A DNA stretch of 64,000 nt from Bradyrhizobium sp. Ce-3 (GTDB taxonomy: Bacteria > Pseudomonadota > Alphaproteobacteria > Rhizobiales > Xanthobacteraceae), in the NCBI RefSeq assembly GCF_022835695.1, contig NZ_BQUV01000003.1, positions 682,001 to 746,000 on the forward strand. Direction: 5' to 3'. The position numbers were made by a program, and so were the translations under genes. Below the pieces are notes generated by a model. That model saw only the letters and a program-made list of their open reading frames with translations, was not told the DNA's origin and made no database searches. Positions within the stretch are counted from its first letter, which is position 1. Each line of letters opens with the position of its first letter. Positions 1-8,166 of the stretch are shown piece by piece.

Positions 1-247
1 GCTGCGCTTCCGCGCCCGGCTGCGCGGCTTCGATGCGATCTGCCAGATGGTCGCCGCCGATGTCGGCATCGCCGTGATCCCGGAAACCGCGGCGCGGCGC
101 TGCGCGGCGGCGATGCCGATCACGACGATCCGGATCCGCGACGCCTGGGCCAACCGCCGGCTGACGATCTGCGCCCGCAGCTTCAAGGCGCTGCCGCGGG
201 CGGCCAAGCAGCTGGTGGAATATTTGCGCGCCGAAGCGCAGCGCTGA
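1..247 (+). CDS. LysR-type regulator, C-terminal fragment
   Basis: The open frame enters from the left edge (codons begin at position 2) and ends at a TGA at 245-247. The roughly 81 visible residues look like the end of a LysR effector-binding domain: a segment reading GFDAICQMVAADVGIAVIPE matches the typical 'V..G.GIA.LP' strand-turn near the end of LTTR co-inducer domains, and the C-terminus ends in a short helix (AKQLVEYLRAEAQR). The DNA-binding half lies outside the window, so the target cannot be inferred. The convergent TctC-type gene starts only 8 bases beyond the stop on the other strand. Confidence 0.7.
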   Translation, partial: LRFRARLRGFDAICQMVAADVGIAVIPETAARRCAAAMPITTIRIRDAWANRRLTICARSFKALPRAAKQLVEYLRAEAQR

Positions 248-255
248 CCGCGCTC

Positions 256-1230
256 CTACTTCGTCGTCACCACGCCGGCGTCCTGGATCACCTTCGCCCA
301 TTTCTTGATGTCGGCGGCGATGAAGTCGCGGAAATGCTCCGGCGTGTCGCCGGCCAGTGTCAGGCCTTGCTCGGCGAGCTTTGCCTTGACTGCCGGATCG
401 GCCATCGCATCGGTTGCGAGCTTGTTCAGCCTGGCAACGATCGCAGGCGGCGTTCCGGCGGGGGCGACCATGCCGTACCAGTTCTCGATGATCAGGTCGG
501 GCATGCCGGCCTCCGCCGTGGTCGGCACGTCGGGCGCGGTCGGGGCACGCTCGCGATCGCCGAGCGCGATCGGCCGCAGCGCGCCCGCCTTGATCTGCGG
601 CAGGATCACCGGCAAATCGAGGAAGGTCATCTGCACCTGCTGGCCCAGCAGATCGTTCACCGCCGGCGCCGCGCCGCGATAGGGCACGTGCACGATGTCG
701 ATCTTCGCCGTCAGCTTGAACAATTCGCAGGCAAGATGCGGCAGGCTGCCGGGACCGGAGGAGGCGAAGTTGAGCTTGCCCGGCTGCGCCTTGGCGAGCG
801 CGACCAGCTCGCTCATGTTGTTCGCCGGCACGTCGGTGGCGACCACCAGCATCTCCGGCACGGTCGCGACCAGCGTGACGGGCGCGAGATCCTTCAGCGC
901 GTCGTAGGCGACCTTCTCCATGCTCGGGCTGATCGCCAGCGCCCCGGCGCTCGCGATCGCAACGGTGTAGCCGTCGGGCGCCGACTTCGCGACCGCGTCG
1001 GTGCCGAGCACGCCGCCCTGGCCGGCGCGGTTGTCGACGATGACCGGCTGCTTTGCGAGCTCCGACATCTTCTGCCCGATCACCCGCGCGATGATGTCGT
1101 TCGGCCCACCGGGCGGGAACGGCACGATCAGCCGGATCGGCTTGGTCGGGAACTGCTGGGCACTGGCTGTGACGGACGCGAAAAGGAGAATGGCTGCCAG
1201 CAGCCTGCCGCACATCGTCATGTCGCCCAT
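256..1230 (-). CDS. Bug/TctC-family tripartite tricarboxylate transporter substrate-binding protein
   Basis: Periplasmic solute-binding protein of 324 residues. It has a short hydrophobic signal sequence ending near TASAQQ, followed by the family hallmark FPTKPIRLIVPFPPGGPNDI and the mid-protein block HVPYRGAAPAVNDLLGQQVQ. Bug proteins bind small carboxylates and related compounds and may work with TctA/TctB membrane proteins, but no tctAB genes are visible here. Orphan binding proteins are common in this family, so the ligand is unknown. The start is uncertain: ATG codons occur at residues 1, 4 and 6, and a GGG-type ribosome site fits best the ATG three codons inside. It is convergent with the LysR fragment. 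Confidence 0.9.
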   Translation of the reverse strand: MGDMTMCGRLLAAILLFASVTASAQQFPTKPIRLIVPFPPGGPNDIIARVIGQKMSELAKQPVIVDNRAGQGGVLGTDAVAKSAPDGYTVAIASAGALAISPSMEKVAYDALKDLAPVTLVATVPEMLVVATDVPANNMSELVALAKAQPGKLNFASSGPGSLPHLACELFKLTAKIDIVHVPYRGAAPAVNDLLGQQVQMTFLDLPVILPQIKAGALRPIALGDRERAPTAPDVPTTAEAGMPDLIIENWYGMVAPAGTPPAIVARLNKLATDAMADPAVKAKLAEQGLTLAGDTPEHFRDFIAADIKKWAKVIQDAGVVTTK

Positions 1231-1307
1231 CCCTGACGTTTCTGGTTGCGGTCAGGATGGGCGCAGACCGATCGCCCGGCAACTCAAGAAATCAGGCGAA
1301 GGAAGAC

Positions 1308-2087
1308 TCAGCCGTTGAGCAGCTTCATCGCGGCCTCATGCACGCGCGGATCGCCGGCGGCGATGATGCGGCCGCCGGTTTGTGCCGGCTTGCCGTCCCA
1401 GCTGGTGACGACGCCGCCGGCGCCGGTGACGATCGGGATCAGGCCGGCAATATCGTAGGGTTTCAGCTCGGTCTCGATCACGAGGTCGAGATGGCCGGCC
1501 GCGAGCATGCAATAGGAATAGCAGTCGCCGCCATAGCGCGACAGCCGCGCCGTATTCTCGACGCGGCCGAAGCGGGCGCGGTCGTCCGGATTCATCAGCA
1601 GCGGGCTGGTGGTGAAGACGGTCGCTTCCTTCAACGCGCCGCAGCGCCGCACCGAGAGCCGCCGCTGGCCCGACGGGCCGGAGTAATGTGCCGAGCCGCT
1701 GTCGCCGGAGAAGCGCTCGCCGATATAGGGCTGGTGCATCATGCCGAATACCGGCGTACCTTTGTGCAGCAACGCGATCAGCGTGCCCCAGATCGGAAAG
1801 CCGGCGATGAAGGACTTGGTGCCGTCGATCGGATCCAGCACCCAGACATAATCGGCGTCCTCGCGCTCATTGCCGAATTCCTCGCCGACGATGCCGTGCT
1901 GGGGGAAGTTCGACTTGATCAGCCGCCGCATCACCGCTTCCGCGGCCCGGTCGGCCTCGGTGACCGGATCGAAATCGTTCGAGCTCTTGTTGTCGACCGA
2001 CAGCGAGGTGCGGAAGAAAGGCAGGATGGTTTCGCCGGATGCGGTCGCCAGGCGGCCGATGAAGGCGGTAAAGTCGATGACCGTCAC
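1308..2087 (-). CDS. hisN: Inositol monophosphatase-family phosphatase, probable histidinol-phosphatase HisN
   Basis: A 259-residue member of the Mg-dependent inositol monophosphatase superfamily. Metal-binding motifs are present in order: GEEFG (residues 68-72), DPIDGTKSF (85-93), and the C-terminal segment KPYDIAGLIPIVTGAGG, whose Asp is the third metal ligand. The most likely reaction is removal of phosphate from L-histidinol phosphate in histidine synthesis, since rhizobial proteins of this type with YGGDCYSY are usually called HisN. An inositol- or fructose-bisphosphatase role is possible. The length is normal for the family. A suhB-type small RNA lies upstream on the opposite strand, which is the neighbourhood that gave that RNA family its name. 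Confidence 0.85.
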   Translation of the reverse strand: MTVIDFTAFIGRLATASGETILPFFRTSLSVDNKSSNDFDPVTEADRAAEAVMRRLIKSNFPQHGIVGEEFGNEREDADYVWVLDPIDGTKSFIAGFPIWGTLIALLHKGTPVFGMMHQPYIGERFSGDSGSAHYSGPSGQRRLSVRRCGALKEATVFTTSPLLMNPDDRARFGRVENTARLSRYGGDCYSYCMLAAGHLDLVIETELKPYDIAGLIPIVTGAGGVVTSWDGKPAQTGGRIIAAGDPRVHEAAMKLLNG

Positions 2088-2410
2088 GGCATGTCCCTGA
2101 AAATGCGCAAACGACGCGATAGATGCGTTCTTGCCTAGCCCAATCCGATCCGGCGCGCACGATTAACGGAGTGTTATCCCAGTCTGATGGCGGGTTCCGG
2201 ACTTTCGATTTGCTTCGGATTCGAAAGCCTCCCCGGCCCAAACCCGGATCACGAAGTTGCGAGTTCTGGTATACAAGCTATGCGCAGAGCGCTGGCCGGC
2301 CAGGACTTCCGCTGTAAGATATTGATACTACATACGGAAAGCCGTTCCCGTCGGCCTGTTGCAGTTTCGCCAGCCTTTCTAACATTACCCAGGAAATGTT
2401 TCGAAAGTTC
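2088..2410. other. Intergenic region without recognisable gene
   Basis: This stretch of about 320 bases lies between the hisN start and the small-RNA promoter. It contains the hisN promoter region. No coding frame with family resemblance was found. Confidence 0.5.
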
Positions 2411-2439
2411 TTGCGTTTTGTGCAGCGCGGTCGCATATT
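2411..2439 (+). promoter_or_regulatory. Sigma-70-like promoter of the small RNA
   Basis: TTGCGT at 2411-2416 and CATATT at 2434-2439 are separated by exactly 17 bases. This places a start at about 2446, immediately before the first base-paired stem of the small RNA. Confidence 0.5.
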
Positions 2440-2445
2440 GTTGCG

Positions 2446-2533
2446 GTGCGGTAGCGCCTCGCGCTATCGCTGCCCTCCTTGGGCGTTTCCTCCCTAGACT
2501 TGGGCCGCTTGTTCATTCAAGCGGCCCTTTTTT
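2446..2533 (+). ncRNA. suhB/alpha-r8 (MmgR-like) small RNA candidate
   Basis: A short unit of about 88 bases with no coding frame. A 10-bp stem pairs 2448-2457 with 2461-2470 (one G-U). A small GCCC/GGGC hairpin follows, then a pyrimidine-rich single-stranded patch with TTTCCTCCCT (anti-Shine-Dalgarno-like), and finally a strong terminator hairpin. This order, and the position beside an inositol monophosphatase-type gene, match my recollection of the Rfam suhB family, which includes S. meliloti MmgR, an Hfq-bound RNA that affects polyhydroxybutyrate storage. Assignment rests on structure and context, not on a covariance-model search. Confidence 0.6.
2502..2533 (+). terminator. Rho-independent terminator of the small RNA
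   Basis: Perfect 10-bp stem GGGCCGCTTG (2502-2511) with CAAGCGGCCC (2518-2527), a 6-base loop, and a run of six T from 2528. Confidence 0.85.
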
Positions 2534-2651
2534 CTTTGGGCCGTCATTTCCGCAAGTGAACTGAGAATCCAATTCGGCGCTTAAGCGCGTCGTCGATTTG
2601 AATTCCCGGTTCACGACTTCATCGGCATCGCAGTGCCCGACCAAGGATTGT

Positions 2652-3539
2652 CTATTCCGCAGCCGCCTGGAACGGGCCGAGATCCCCGAACGGAATCTTC
2701 GCCAGCGCATCCGCAAGCGTCGCAAAGTCTGTCGCCACCTGGGCGAAGCGCGGTCCGCGCTCGCGCCGCCGCTCATCCATATAGACCGCGCGGTTGAGCT
2801 CGATCTGAACGGTGTGCAGGCCGCTCGCCGGGTTGCCGTAATGCTCGGTGATGAAGCCGCCGGCATAGGGCTTGTTGCGGCCGATCGAATAGCCGAGCGA
2901 GCCCATGATCTCCTCGACCAGGTCGGGCAATAGCGGCGCGCAGCTTGTGCCGTAGCGGTCGCCGATCACGACGTCGGGCCGGCGCGGCTCGTCGCGCGAC
3001 ACGCCGACCGACGGCATCGAGTGGCAGTCGACCACGATCACGGCGCCGAACGCCTGATGCGCCTTGTTGATCAGCCGGCGCAGCGCGCGGTGATAGGGCT
3101 TGTAGAGCACCTCGATCCGCCGCAACGCCTCGTCGACGTCGAGCCGCTCGCGGTAGATCTCTTGGCCGTCGCCGACCACGCGCGGGATGGTGCCCAGCCC
3201 GCCGGCGACCCGCATCGAGCGGGTGTTGGCAAAACTCGGCAGCCGCCCGGTGAACATGCGCGGGTCGAGCTCGTAGGGCTCGCGGTTCACGTCGACATAG
3301 GAGCGCGGGAAGTTGACGCGGACGATCGGAAAGCCGCGATCGCTCAGCCCCGCGATCAACTCGTCCATGAAGCTGTCTTCGGAGCGGCGCAGCGCCGCCA
3401 CATCGATTCGCGACGCCTCGAGGAATTCGGCCGGATAGACCGAGCCCGAATGCGGGGAATTGAAGATGATGGGCGCGCGCCAGGCCGGCGGCTCAACGAT
3501 CTCGAACGGGGGCGACAATTCGCCAGCAAATTCGCTCAT
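2652..3539 (-). CDS. N-formylglutamate amidohydrolase family protein
   Basis: A protein of about 295 residues in the N-formylglutamate deformylase family (HutG-like, PF05013). Visible family blocks include IIFNSPHSGSVYP near the start, DSFMDELIAGL, VNREPYELDPRMF, VIVVDCHSMPS (probable metal-binding Asp/His) and the later TEHYG. Such enzymes cleave N-formyl-L-glutamate, the last step of one histidine degradation route. No other hut gene is near, so the real substrate may be another N-acyl amino acid. The ATG at 3537-3539 is chosen because it begins MSEFAGELSPPFEIVEPP, the usual rhizobial N-terminus. The frame stays open for 27 more codons to 3620. Confidence 0.85.
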   Translation of the reverse strand: MSEFAGELSPPFEIVEPPAWRAPIIFNSPHSGSVYPAEFLEASRIDVAALRRSEDSFMDELIAGLSDRGFPIVRVNFPRSYVDVNREPYELDPRMFTGRLPSFANTRSMRVAGGLGTIPRVVGDGQEIYRERLDVDEALRRIEVLYKPYHRALRRLINKAHQAFGAVIVVDCHSMPSVGVSRDEPRRPDVVIGDRYGTSCAPLLPDLVEEIMGSLGYSIGRNKPYAGGFITEHYGNPASGLHTVQIELNRAVYMDERRRERGPRFAQVATDFATLADALAKIPFGDLGPFQAAAE

Positions 3540-3843
3540 TCCCTTGGCGCCGTCCCTTGCGTCCGCCTCGCCCCGCAACAACTGATTCTGCCGGAAAAGC
3601 GGAGATTTATAGGCGGGCATTGTCGGTAATCGCGATCATTCTGCCAAGTGAAAAGAGCGTGCCATCGACTGGAACGCGTCTTAAAGGCAGCAAATGCCGC
3701 ACCAGGTTGCTTCGCGGCGTGGTTCAGTCCACAAATAGGTGCCGCTCGACGCCTCAGGCTTGACGCAAATTTCACCCGAAATTTACCCTCTGTCGGGCTT
3801 ACTGTTCGGACAGGTCCTCCAGCCGGATTCGACGATTCCAGTC
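3540..3843. other. Intergenic region between divergent genes
   Basis: About 300 bases separate the amidohydrolase start and cpdR, and both promoters should lie here. I saw no CtrA-type TTAA-N7-TTAA box and no coding frame I trust. Confidence 0.4.
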
Positions 3844-4203
3844 ATGCCTAAAATTCTTCTCGCCGAAGACGACACCGATATGCGCCGCTTTCTGGTCAAG
3901 GCGCTGGAAAACGCGGGTTTCAAGGTCTCGCCGCACGACAACGGCATGTCGGCCTACCAGCGGCTGCGCGAGGAGCCGTTTGAAATGCTGCTCACCGACA
4001 TCGTGATGCCCGAGATGGACGGCATCGAACTGGCGCGCCGTGCCTCGGAACTCGATCCCGATATCAAGATCATGTTCATCACCGGCTTCGCCGCGGTGGC
4101 CCTGAATTCCGATTCGGAGGCGCCGAAAAACGCCAAGGTGCTGGCCAAGCCCGTGCACCTCAGGGAATTGGTTAGCGAAGTGAACAAGTTGCTGGCGGCC
4201 TGA
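3844..4203 (+). CDS. cpdR: Single-domain response regulator CpdR
   Basis: A 119-residue stand-alone receiver domain with no output domain. The acidic pocket is formed by E8/D9/D10, the phospho-acceptor Asp is D52 in TDIVMPEMDG, the switch Thr is T80 (MFITG) and the conserved Lys is K102 (LAKPV). In Caulobacter and Sinorhizobium, unphosphorylated CpdR sends ClpXP protease to the pole and helps degrade cell-cycle regulators; the CckA-ChpT relay controls it. The assignment rests on size, sequence and the gene order amidohydrolase-cpdR-tRNA-Val, which I recall as common in Rhizobiales. The ATG at 3844 is preferred over an upstream in-frame start because it begins directly with the receiver fold (MPKILLAEDD). 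Confidence 0.85.
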   Translation: MPKILLAEDDTDMRRFLVKALENAGFKVSPHDNGMSAYQRLREEPFEMLLTDIVMPEMDGIELARRASELDPDIKIMFITGFAAVALNSDSEAPKNAKVLAKPVHLRELVSEVNKLLAA

Positions 4204-4282
4204 TTCGCCAAAAAACCTTCACTTTGTATCCTTGCCTGCCCCGTCCGGGTCCGTTATAGGGACCCGATCCAAACATGGCTTT

Positions 4283-4357
4283 GGGTGCGTAGCTCAGCGG
4301 GAGAGCACTACCTTGACATGGTAGGGGTCACAGGTTCGATCCCTGTCGCACCCACCA
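4283..4357 (+). tRNA. tRNA-Val (anticodon GAC)
   Basis: A complete cloverleaf. The acceptor arms GGGTGCG and CGCACCC pair. The D arm is AGCTC...GAGCA-like. The anticodon stem CTACC/GGTAG holds the loop TTGACAT, with anticodon GAC at 4315-4317. The T arm is ACAGG-TTCGATC-CCTGT. The CCA end is encoded (4355-4357). Confidence 0.97.
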
Positions 4358-4696
4358 CGCTTCGCCCTGACGGGCTTTGCGTGGCGCAGCCACGCTGGAG
4401 ACCGTCAGGTCGAAGCGTGTCCGGCGTAGCTTGAGCTTGCGAAAGCGAAGACGGACTGTCGCCGCAAGCAAACTGGTTCGTCACGAAGCGAAAGAAGGAT
4501 GCCGCGCCCAAGCCCAACGGCGGCGGGCCGTTGGCCGCGAGCTTCGGCTCGGCAAGGCACACTTCGCGATGACGGCTGCTTTCAGATTCAACCTGTCAAA
4601 CGGCGCGTTCGACGGCACGTCCCTATCCGCGTCGTCCTGGCTTTCGCCAGGACGACGATGTGGATGCGTCGCAATTCAAGATGGCGCGGCGTTGAT
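4358..4696. other. Gene-free spacer holding a perfect hairpin repeat
   Basis: No credible gene. The short frames here read tRNA antisense. At 4630-4657 there is a perfect 12-bp stem (CGTCGTCCTGGC / GCCAGGACGACG) with a TTTC loop. It has the form of the palindromic elements scattered between rhizobial genes. It lies about 40 bases past the stop of the membrane-protein gene on the minus strand and could end its transcript, although no T-run follows. Confidence 0.55.
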
Positions 4697-5533
4697 TCAG
4701 TGCTGCAGGTTCCTGCCGCTCCAGGGCGAGGGCCGCGCCGGCGCGGCTGCGGCGCCGACCAGCGGACGCCGATTCCAGTCCAGCACGGAATCGCTGTGCA
4801 ATTGCTCGACCACCCACAGGAAATAGACCGAGGCGGGAATCCCGATCAGGTCGAACATCAGCATCGACCCGCTGCCGTGCGTCGTGGCGTCGATCAGATG
4901 GATCAGGGCGCAGCTGAAGAATACACCCGCCAGCGCCGTCCCCGACAGCGACCAGACACCGGTCGCCAGATAGCGGCGCACCTGATGGTCAGCCAGATAC
5001 CAGCCGACCAGGCCGTAGGTCACGGTGACGAACACATTGGCGTAGAACGTGGCCGAGGCAACGTCGATCCAGCTGCCTGGGGCCGCCACCCGCGCGGCAA
5101 GATCGGCCGACGTGCAAAGGAACGGGACGTTGGCGCCGGGCTGGGCCATCGCCCAGGCCGCAAGCCAGCCGGCCGTGATGGCGAAGCCTGCGACCAGCAG
5201 CATCGCGCGATGCGGCGAGAGGGCGATCGACCGCTCTCCCTGACCGCCCAATATCGTCTCGAACCGCAGGAACACGAAGGTCAGACCCGCCGGCAGCCCA
5301 AGCAGGGTGACGGCGAACATCGACCAGGACACGCTCTCGCCCTGCAGCACCTGGACGCCATGCACCAGATGATGCGGGCCGCAGCTCGCGGCCATCATCG
5401 AAAATCCGATGCCGAAGCGGGACCAGCCCCGATAACGATGCAGGCTGACGGTCTCCCAGGCCGACAACACGCCAAGGCCGGCGTAAGCCAGGCCAATCGC
5501 CAGATTGCTCAGACCAATGACGAGATACATCAT
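4697..5533 (-). CDS. Seven-helix membrane protein of unknown function, coupled to the GGDEF-EAL gene
   Basis: A 278-residue protein with about seven hydrophobic segments and little soluble sequence. Two His-containing spots sit at membrane edges: CGPHHLVHG after helix two and ALIHLIDATTHG before helix seven. Such residues could bind a metal or other ligand, as in some sensor modules, but I do not recognise the family. It follows the GGDEF-EAL gene with a 4-base stop/start overlap (5530-5533), so the two are almost certainly translated together. A reasonable inference is a membrane sensor or partner for the cyclic-di-GMP enzyme. The last 35 residues are Pro/Ala-rich and probably cytoplasmic. 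Confidence 0.7.
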   Translation of the reverse strand: MMYLVIGLSNLAIGLAYAGLGVLSAWETVSLHRYRGWSRFGIGFSMMAASCGPHHLVHGVQVLQGESVSWSMFAVTLLGLPAGLTFVFLRFETILGGQGERSIALSPHRAMLLVAGFAITAGWLAAWAMAQPGANVPFLCTSADLAARVAAPGSWIDVASATFYANVFVTVTYGLVGWYLADHQVRRYLATGVWSLSGTALAGVFFSCALIHLIDATTHGSGSMLMFDLIGIPASVYFLWVVEQLHSDSVLDWNRRPLVGAAAAPARPSPWSGRNLQH

Positions 5534-7104
5534 CGCGAAACCATCGCCTTGGTGCCCATCGGAGCGCCGATGTGATCGAGGAATTCATCGATGAAATAGT
5601 GATGGCCGCGCCGCACCGGTCCTTCCACCGGCTGCGCGGCGTGCAGTGCGCGTCCCGAACTCGGATGCCAGAGCGCCTTGCTCAGCATCGGCGCGATCTG
5701 GTCGGCCGCAACGGGCCGCGAAAAGAAATAGCCCTGGGCGACGTCGCAACCCATGCGGAGCAGCATTGCGGCCTGCTCGCTGCGTTCCACGCCCTCGGCG
5801 ATGGTATGCTTGCCCATCGCGTAAGCGAGGCTGAGGATCGACGACACGATCGCCGTATCGCCGGGCTCGCTGCTGAGACCGTCGATGAAGCTGCGGTCGA
5901 TCTTCAACACTTCGGCCGGCATGTCGCGCAGGCGCGACAGCGAGGAGTGCTCGGTGCCGAAATCGTCGATCGCGACGAACACGCCGAGCTGGCGGATCTG
6001 ATCGAGCACCTGGACGACCTCCTCCGGCGCGCTCATCATGACGCTTTCGGTGATCTCGAGACACAGCGTGGTCGGATCGACATTGGTGTCGGCGAGAACC
6101 TGGCACAGCTGCTGGATGAAGGTCGGCTCCGCGATCTCGCGCGGCGACACGTTCACGGTCATGGCGAGCGGGCAGCCCGGCATCTGCCGGGCCCATTCGG
6201 CGAGCTGGCGGCAGGATTCCTGCAGCACCTGCCGTCCGATCTTGACGATCAGCCCGCATTCCTCGGCGACCGGGATGAAGTCGGCCGGCGAGATGATGCC
6301 ACGCTCGGGATGCCGCCAGCGCACCAGCGCCTCGACGCCGACGACGCATCCGTCCTTCAGGCGGACCTGCGGCTGATACTCCACGAACAGCTGTGATTCC
6401 CGCAGCGCCGCCCGCAGATCGGATTCGATCTGGACGCGCTTCTCGGCGCGGGCATGCAGCTCGTCGTTGAACTCCGCCAGGCGCGCACGGCCACGGACCT
6501 TCGCCGCGTAAAGAGCGGTGTCCGCCTCGCGCAGCAATTGCTCGGCGCGCTTGGTGCCGGGATTGCAGTGCGCGAGCCCGACGCTTGCCGATACCACGAC
6601 CTCCTTGCCGGAGAGCAGGATCGGCTCGGCCAGCGCGGCAAGGATCCGCCTGCCGAGGTCCGCTCCGGAACCGGCCGAGGCGCGCGGATGCAGCACCACC
6701 ATCTCGTCGCCGCCGAACCGGCTCGCGGTGTCTTCCGGTCCAAGGCAGGTGAGGATACGCCGGGCCATTTCGCACAGCACCTTGTCGCCGCTGCTATGGC
6801 CGAGTGAATCGTTGACGAGCTTGAAGTTGTCGAGATCGACGAACAGAACCGCGATCCGCGTGTCGTCGTCGGCCTCGCGCGCCAGCTCGCGATCCAGCCG
6901 TTCGAGCAGCAGGCTGCGCCTCGGAAGCCCGGTCAGCTGGTCGTGCGCCGCCGTGTGCATCAGGCGCGCAATCACGCCGCGCAGGCGCTCGATCTCCGAG
7001 ATTGCTCCGGTCGACGGAACGGCAGCATCACCCCCGACGCCGGAATGCAGTTCCCTGATCGCGGCCCCCAGCCGTATTGGAATATTCGGCCGCAGCCCAG
7101 CCAT
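5530..7104 (-). CDS. Bifunctional GGDEF-EAL cyclic-di-GMP protein
   Basis: A 524-residue soluble protein. The first 50 residues form a short linker with a likely helix. The GGDEF domain (about 52-215) carries GGDEM at 131-135. Its inhibitory I-site appears lost, with Gly where RxxD has Arg (122). The EAL domain (about 228-480) keeps EAL (258-260), N318, E350 in LEITES, DD (380-381), K401 and E437, so phosphodiesterase activity is expected. The diguanylate cyclase half could be active or regulatory. A tail of about 45 residues after the EAL domain is not part of either domain. It is the first gene of a two-gene unit with the membrane protein. Confidence 0.9.
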   Translation of the reverse strand: MAGLRPNIPIRLGAAIRELHSGVGGDAAVPSTGAISEIERLRGVIARLMHTAAHDQLTGLPRRSLLLERLDRELAREADDDTRIAVLFVDLDNFKLVNDSLGHSSGDKVLCEMARRILTCLGPEDTASRFGGDEMVVLHPRASAGSGADLGRRILAALAEPILLSGKEVVVSASVGLAHCNPGTKRAEQLLREADTALYAAKVRGRARLAEFNDELHARAEKRVQIESDLRAALRESQLFVEYQPQVRLKDGCVVGVEALVRWRHPERGIISPADFIPVAEECGLIVKIGRQVLQESCRQLAEWARQMPGCPLAMTVNVSPREIAEPTFIQQLCQVLADTNVDPTTLCLEITESVMMSAPEEVVQVLDQIRQLGVFVAIDDFGTEHSSLSRLRDMPAEVLKIDRSFIDGLSSEPGDTAIVSSILSLAYAMGKHTIAEGVERSEQAAMLLRMGCDVAQGYFFSRPVAADQIAPMLSKALWHPSSGRALHAAQPVEGPVRRGHHYFIDEFLDHIGAPMGTKAMVSR

Positions 7105-7452
7105 TTGCCGTCCCCACTATCAATAGAATATCCGGCGACGGTAGGCAGTCTGGAGTTTGCAAAAGGTTGCGTGAAGGCGGTGCACGAGTTTTGCGCGATA
7201 ACGATTTGCAAGATGGTTACAAATCTACGACGGGTGCGCGGTCCATTTGTTGAGACTTTCGTCGTGAGTAAAATTACCGTGCCGACCCAAGGGTTATTCG
7301 AGGTTGTTCGGAGACGGATATGGTGGAACGCATGATCGGCAACCCAATGGTTCCAACATGCGAGACGCGCGACCATCGGGTTCCGCGGACGCGCAATGTC
7401 CGCCGGCGGTGCCATCGCCGGTGGGTCTCGTCATCATGCCGGACGAGCAGCC
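7105..7452. other. Intergenic region upstream of the GGDEF-EAL gene
   Basis: It holds the promoter region of the GGDEF-EAL gene (minus strand). No reliable gene was found. The plus strand from about 7300 runs into the terminator at 7453-7484, which leaves room for an unannotated small RNA. Confidence 0.4.
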
Positions 7453-7484
7453 AAGCCCGCGCGCAATGCGGCGGGCTTGTTTTT
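7453..7484 (+). terminator. Rho-independent terminator with no obvious upstream gene
   Basis: Stem AAGCCCGC (7453-7460) with GCGGGCTT (7471-7478), followed by GTTTTT. The T-run is on the plus strand, yet the flanking genes are both on the minus strand. It therefore suggests a short plus-strand transcript. Confidence 0.6.
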
Positions 7485-7489
7485 GATCG

Positions 7490-7921
7490 TTACCAATGGT
7501 GCCAGCGATGATGCCAGCGCGGATAGCCGCCGCGATAATAGGCGTATGCCGGCCGCACCACGTGACGATGGCGGTAGCCGTAATAGCCCGGCTGATATCC
7601 GCTGTAATAGGTCGTGGTGTATCCGCCGCCCCAACGATACGGCGCGTAGCCGTAGTCGTCGTCATAGCCGTAGGCGCCGTAGCCGGACCCATAGTAGGCG
7701 GGTGCGTAGCCATCATAACCGTACGCTGGATAGCCGCCGTAGCCGTAACCGGGGCCCCAGCCATAGGCTGACGAGGCGATGCCGCCGACCACGGCGCCGG
7801 CGATCAATCCGCCTGCGAGCGCGGGACCGAATCCGCCGCGCGCTTCGGCCGGCGCCGGGGCCGCGACTGCGCTCACCCCAAGCGCAGCGGCTGTCGCCAG
7901 AACAAGGGCTGTTCTCCTCAT
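7490..7921 (-). CDS. Secreted Tyr/Gly-rich low-complexity protein
   Basis: A 143-residue protein. Residues 1-28 are a clear signal peptide ending in APAPAEA. A Gly/Ala-rich helix with GLIAGAVVGGIASS follows (glycine-zipper-like), and the rest is Tyr/Gly/Pro repeats ending in a basic His/Trp/Arg tail. Rhizobia encode many such small envelope proteins of unknown role; a wall- or outer-membrane-associated structural role is only a guess. The start at 7919-7921 is chosen because GAGGAGG lies 6 bases upstream and a signal peptide begins there. The open frame continues upstream but lacks these signs. Confidence 0.8.
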   Translation of the reverse strand: MRRTALVLATAAALGVSAVAAPAPAEARGGFGPALAGGLIAGAVVGGIASSAYGWGPGYGYGGYPAYGYDGYAPAYYGSGYGAYGYDDDYGYAPYRWGGGYTTTYYSGYQPGYYGYRHRHVVRPAYAYYRGGYPRWHHRWHHW

Positions 7922-8166
7922 GAGATCCTCCTCGATCGTGACTGCCCGGCCGGTCAACGGCGCAGGATAGTATTGGTTGCAAACGTCAGCGCTGCGCGGA
8001 ACAGGTTCGCGAAGCGAACGTCGGACCGCAACACGCATGGCGCCGGGCCGCCGGGCAGTTCGGCGATCCGCGTCTCGACGATCGCCGCGCGCCGGGTAAT
8101 AAAAGGCGAGGAGCAGGTCGCACGGGGCTGCTGGCGCGATCACGGACGGTCGAAGGAGACATCGCA

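Noticed and set aside
4308-4562. Minus-strand frame ending in GATGIEPVTPTMSR beside the tRNA
   Set aside because: A well-known false gene created by antisense of tRNA genes in GC-rich genomes.
7304-7511. Short plus-strand frames before the 7453 terminator
   Set aside because: No ribosome site or family signal; more likely non-coding.
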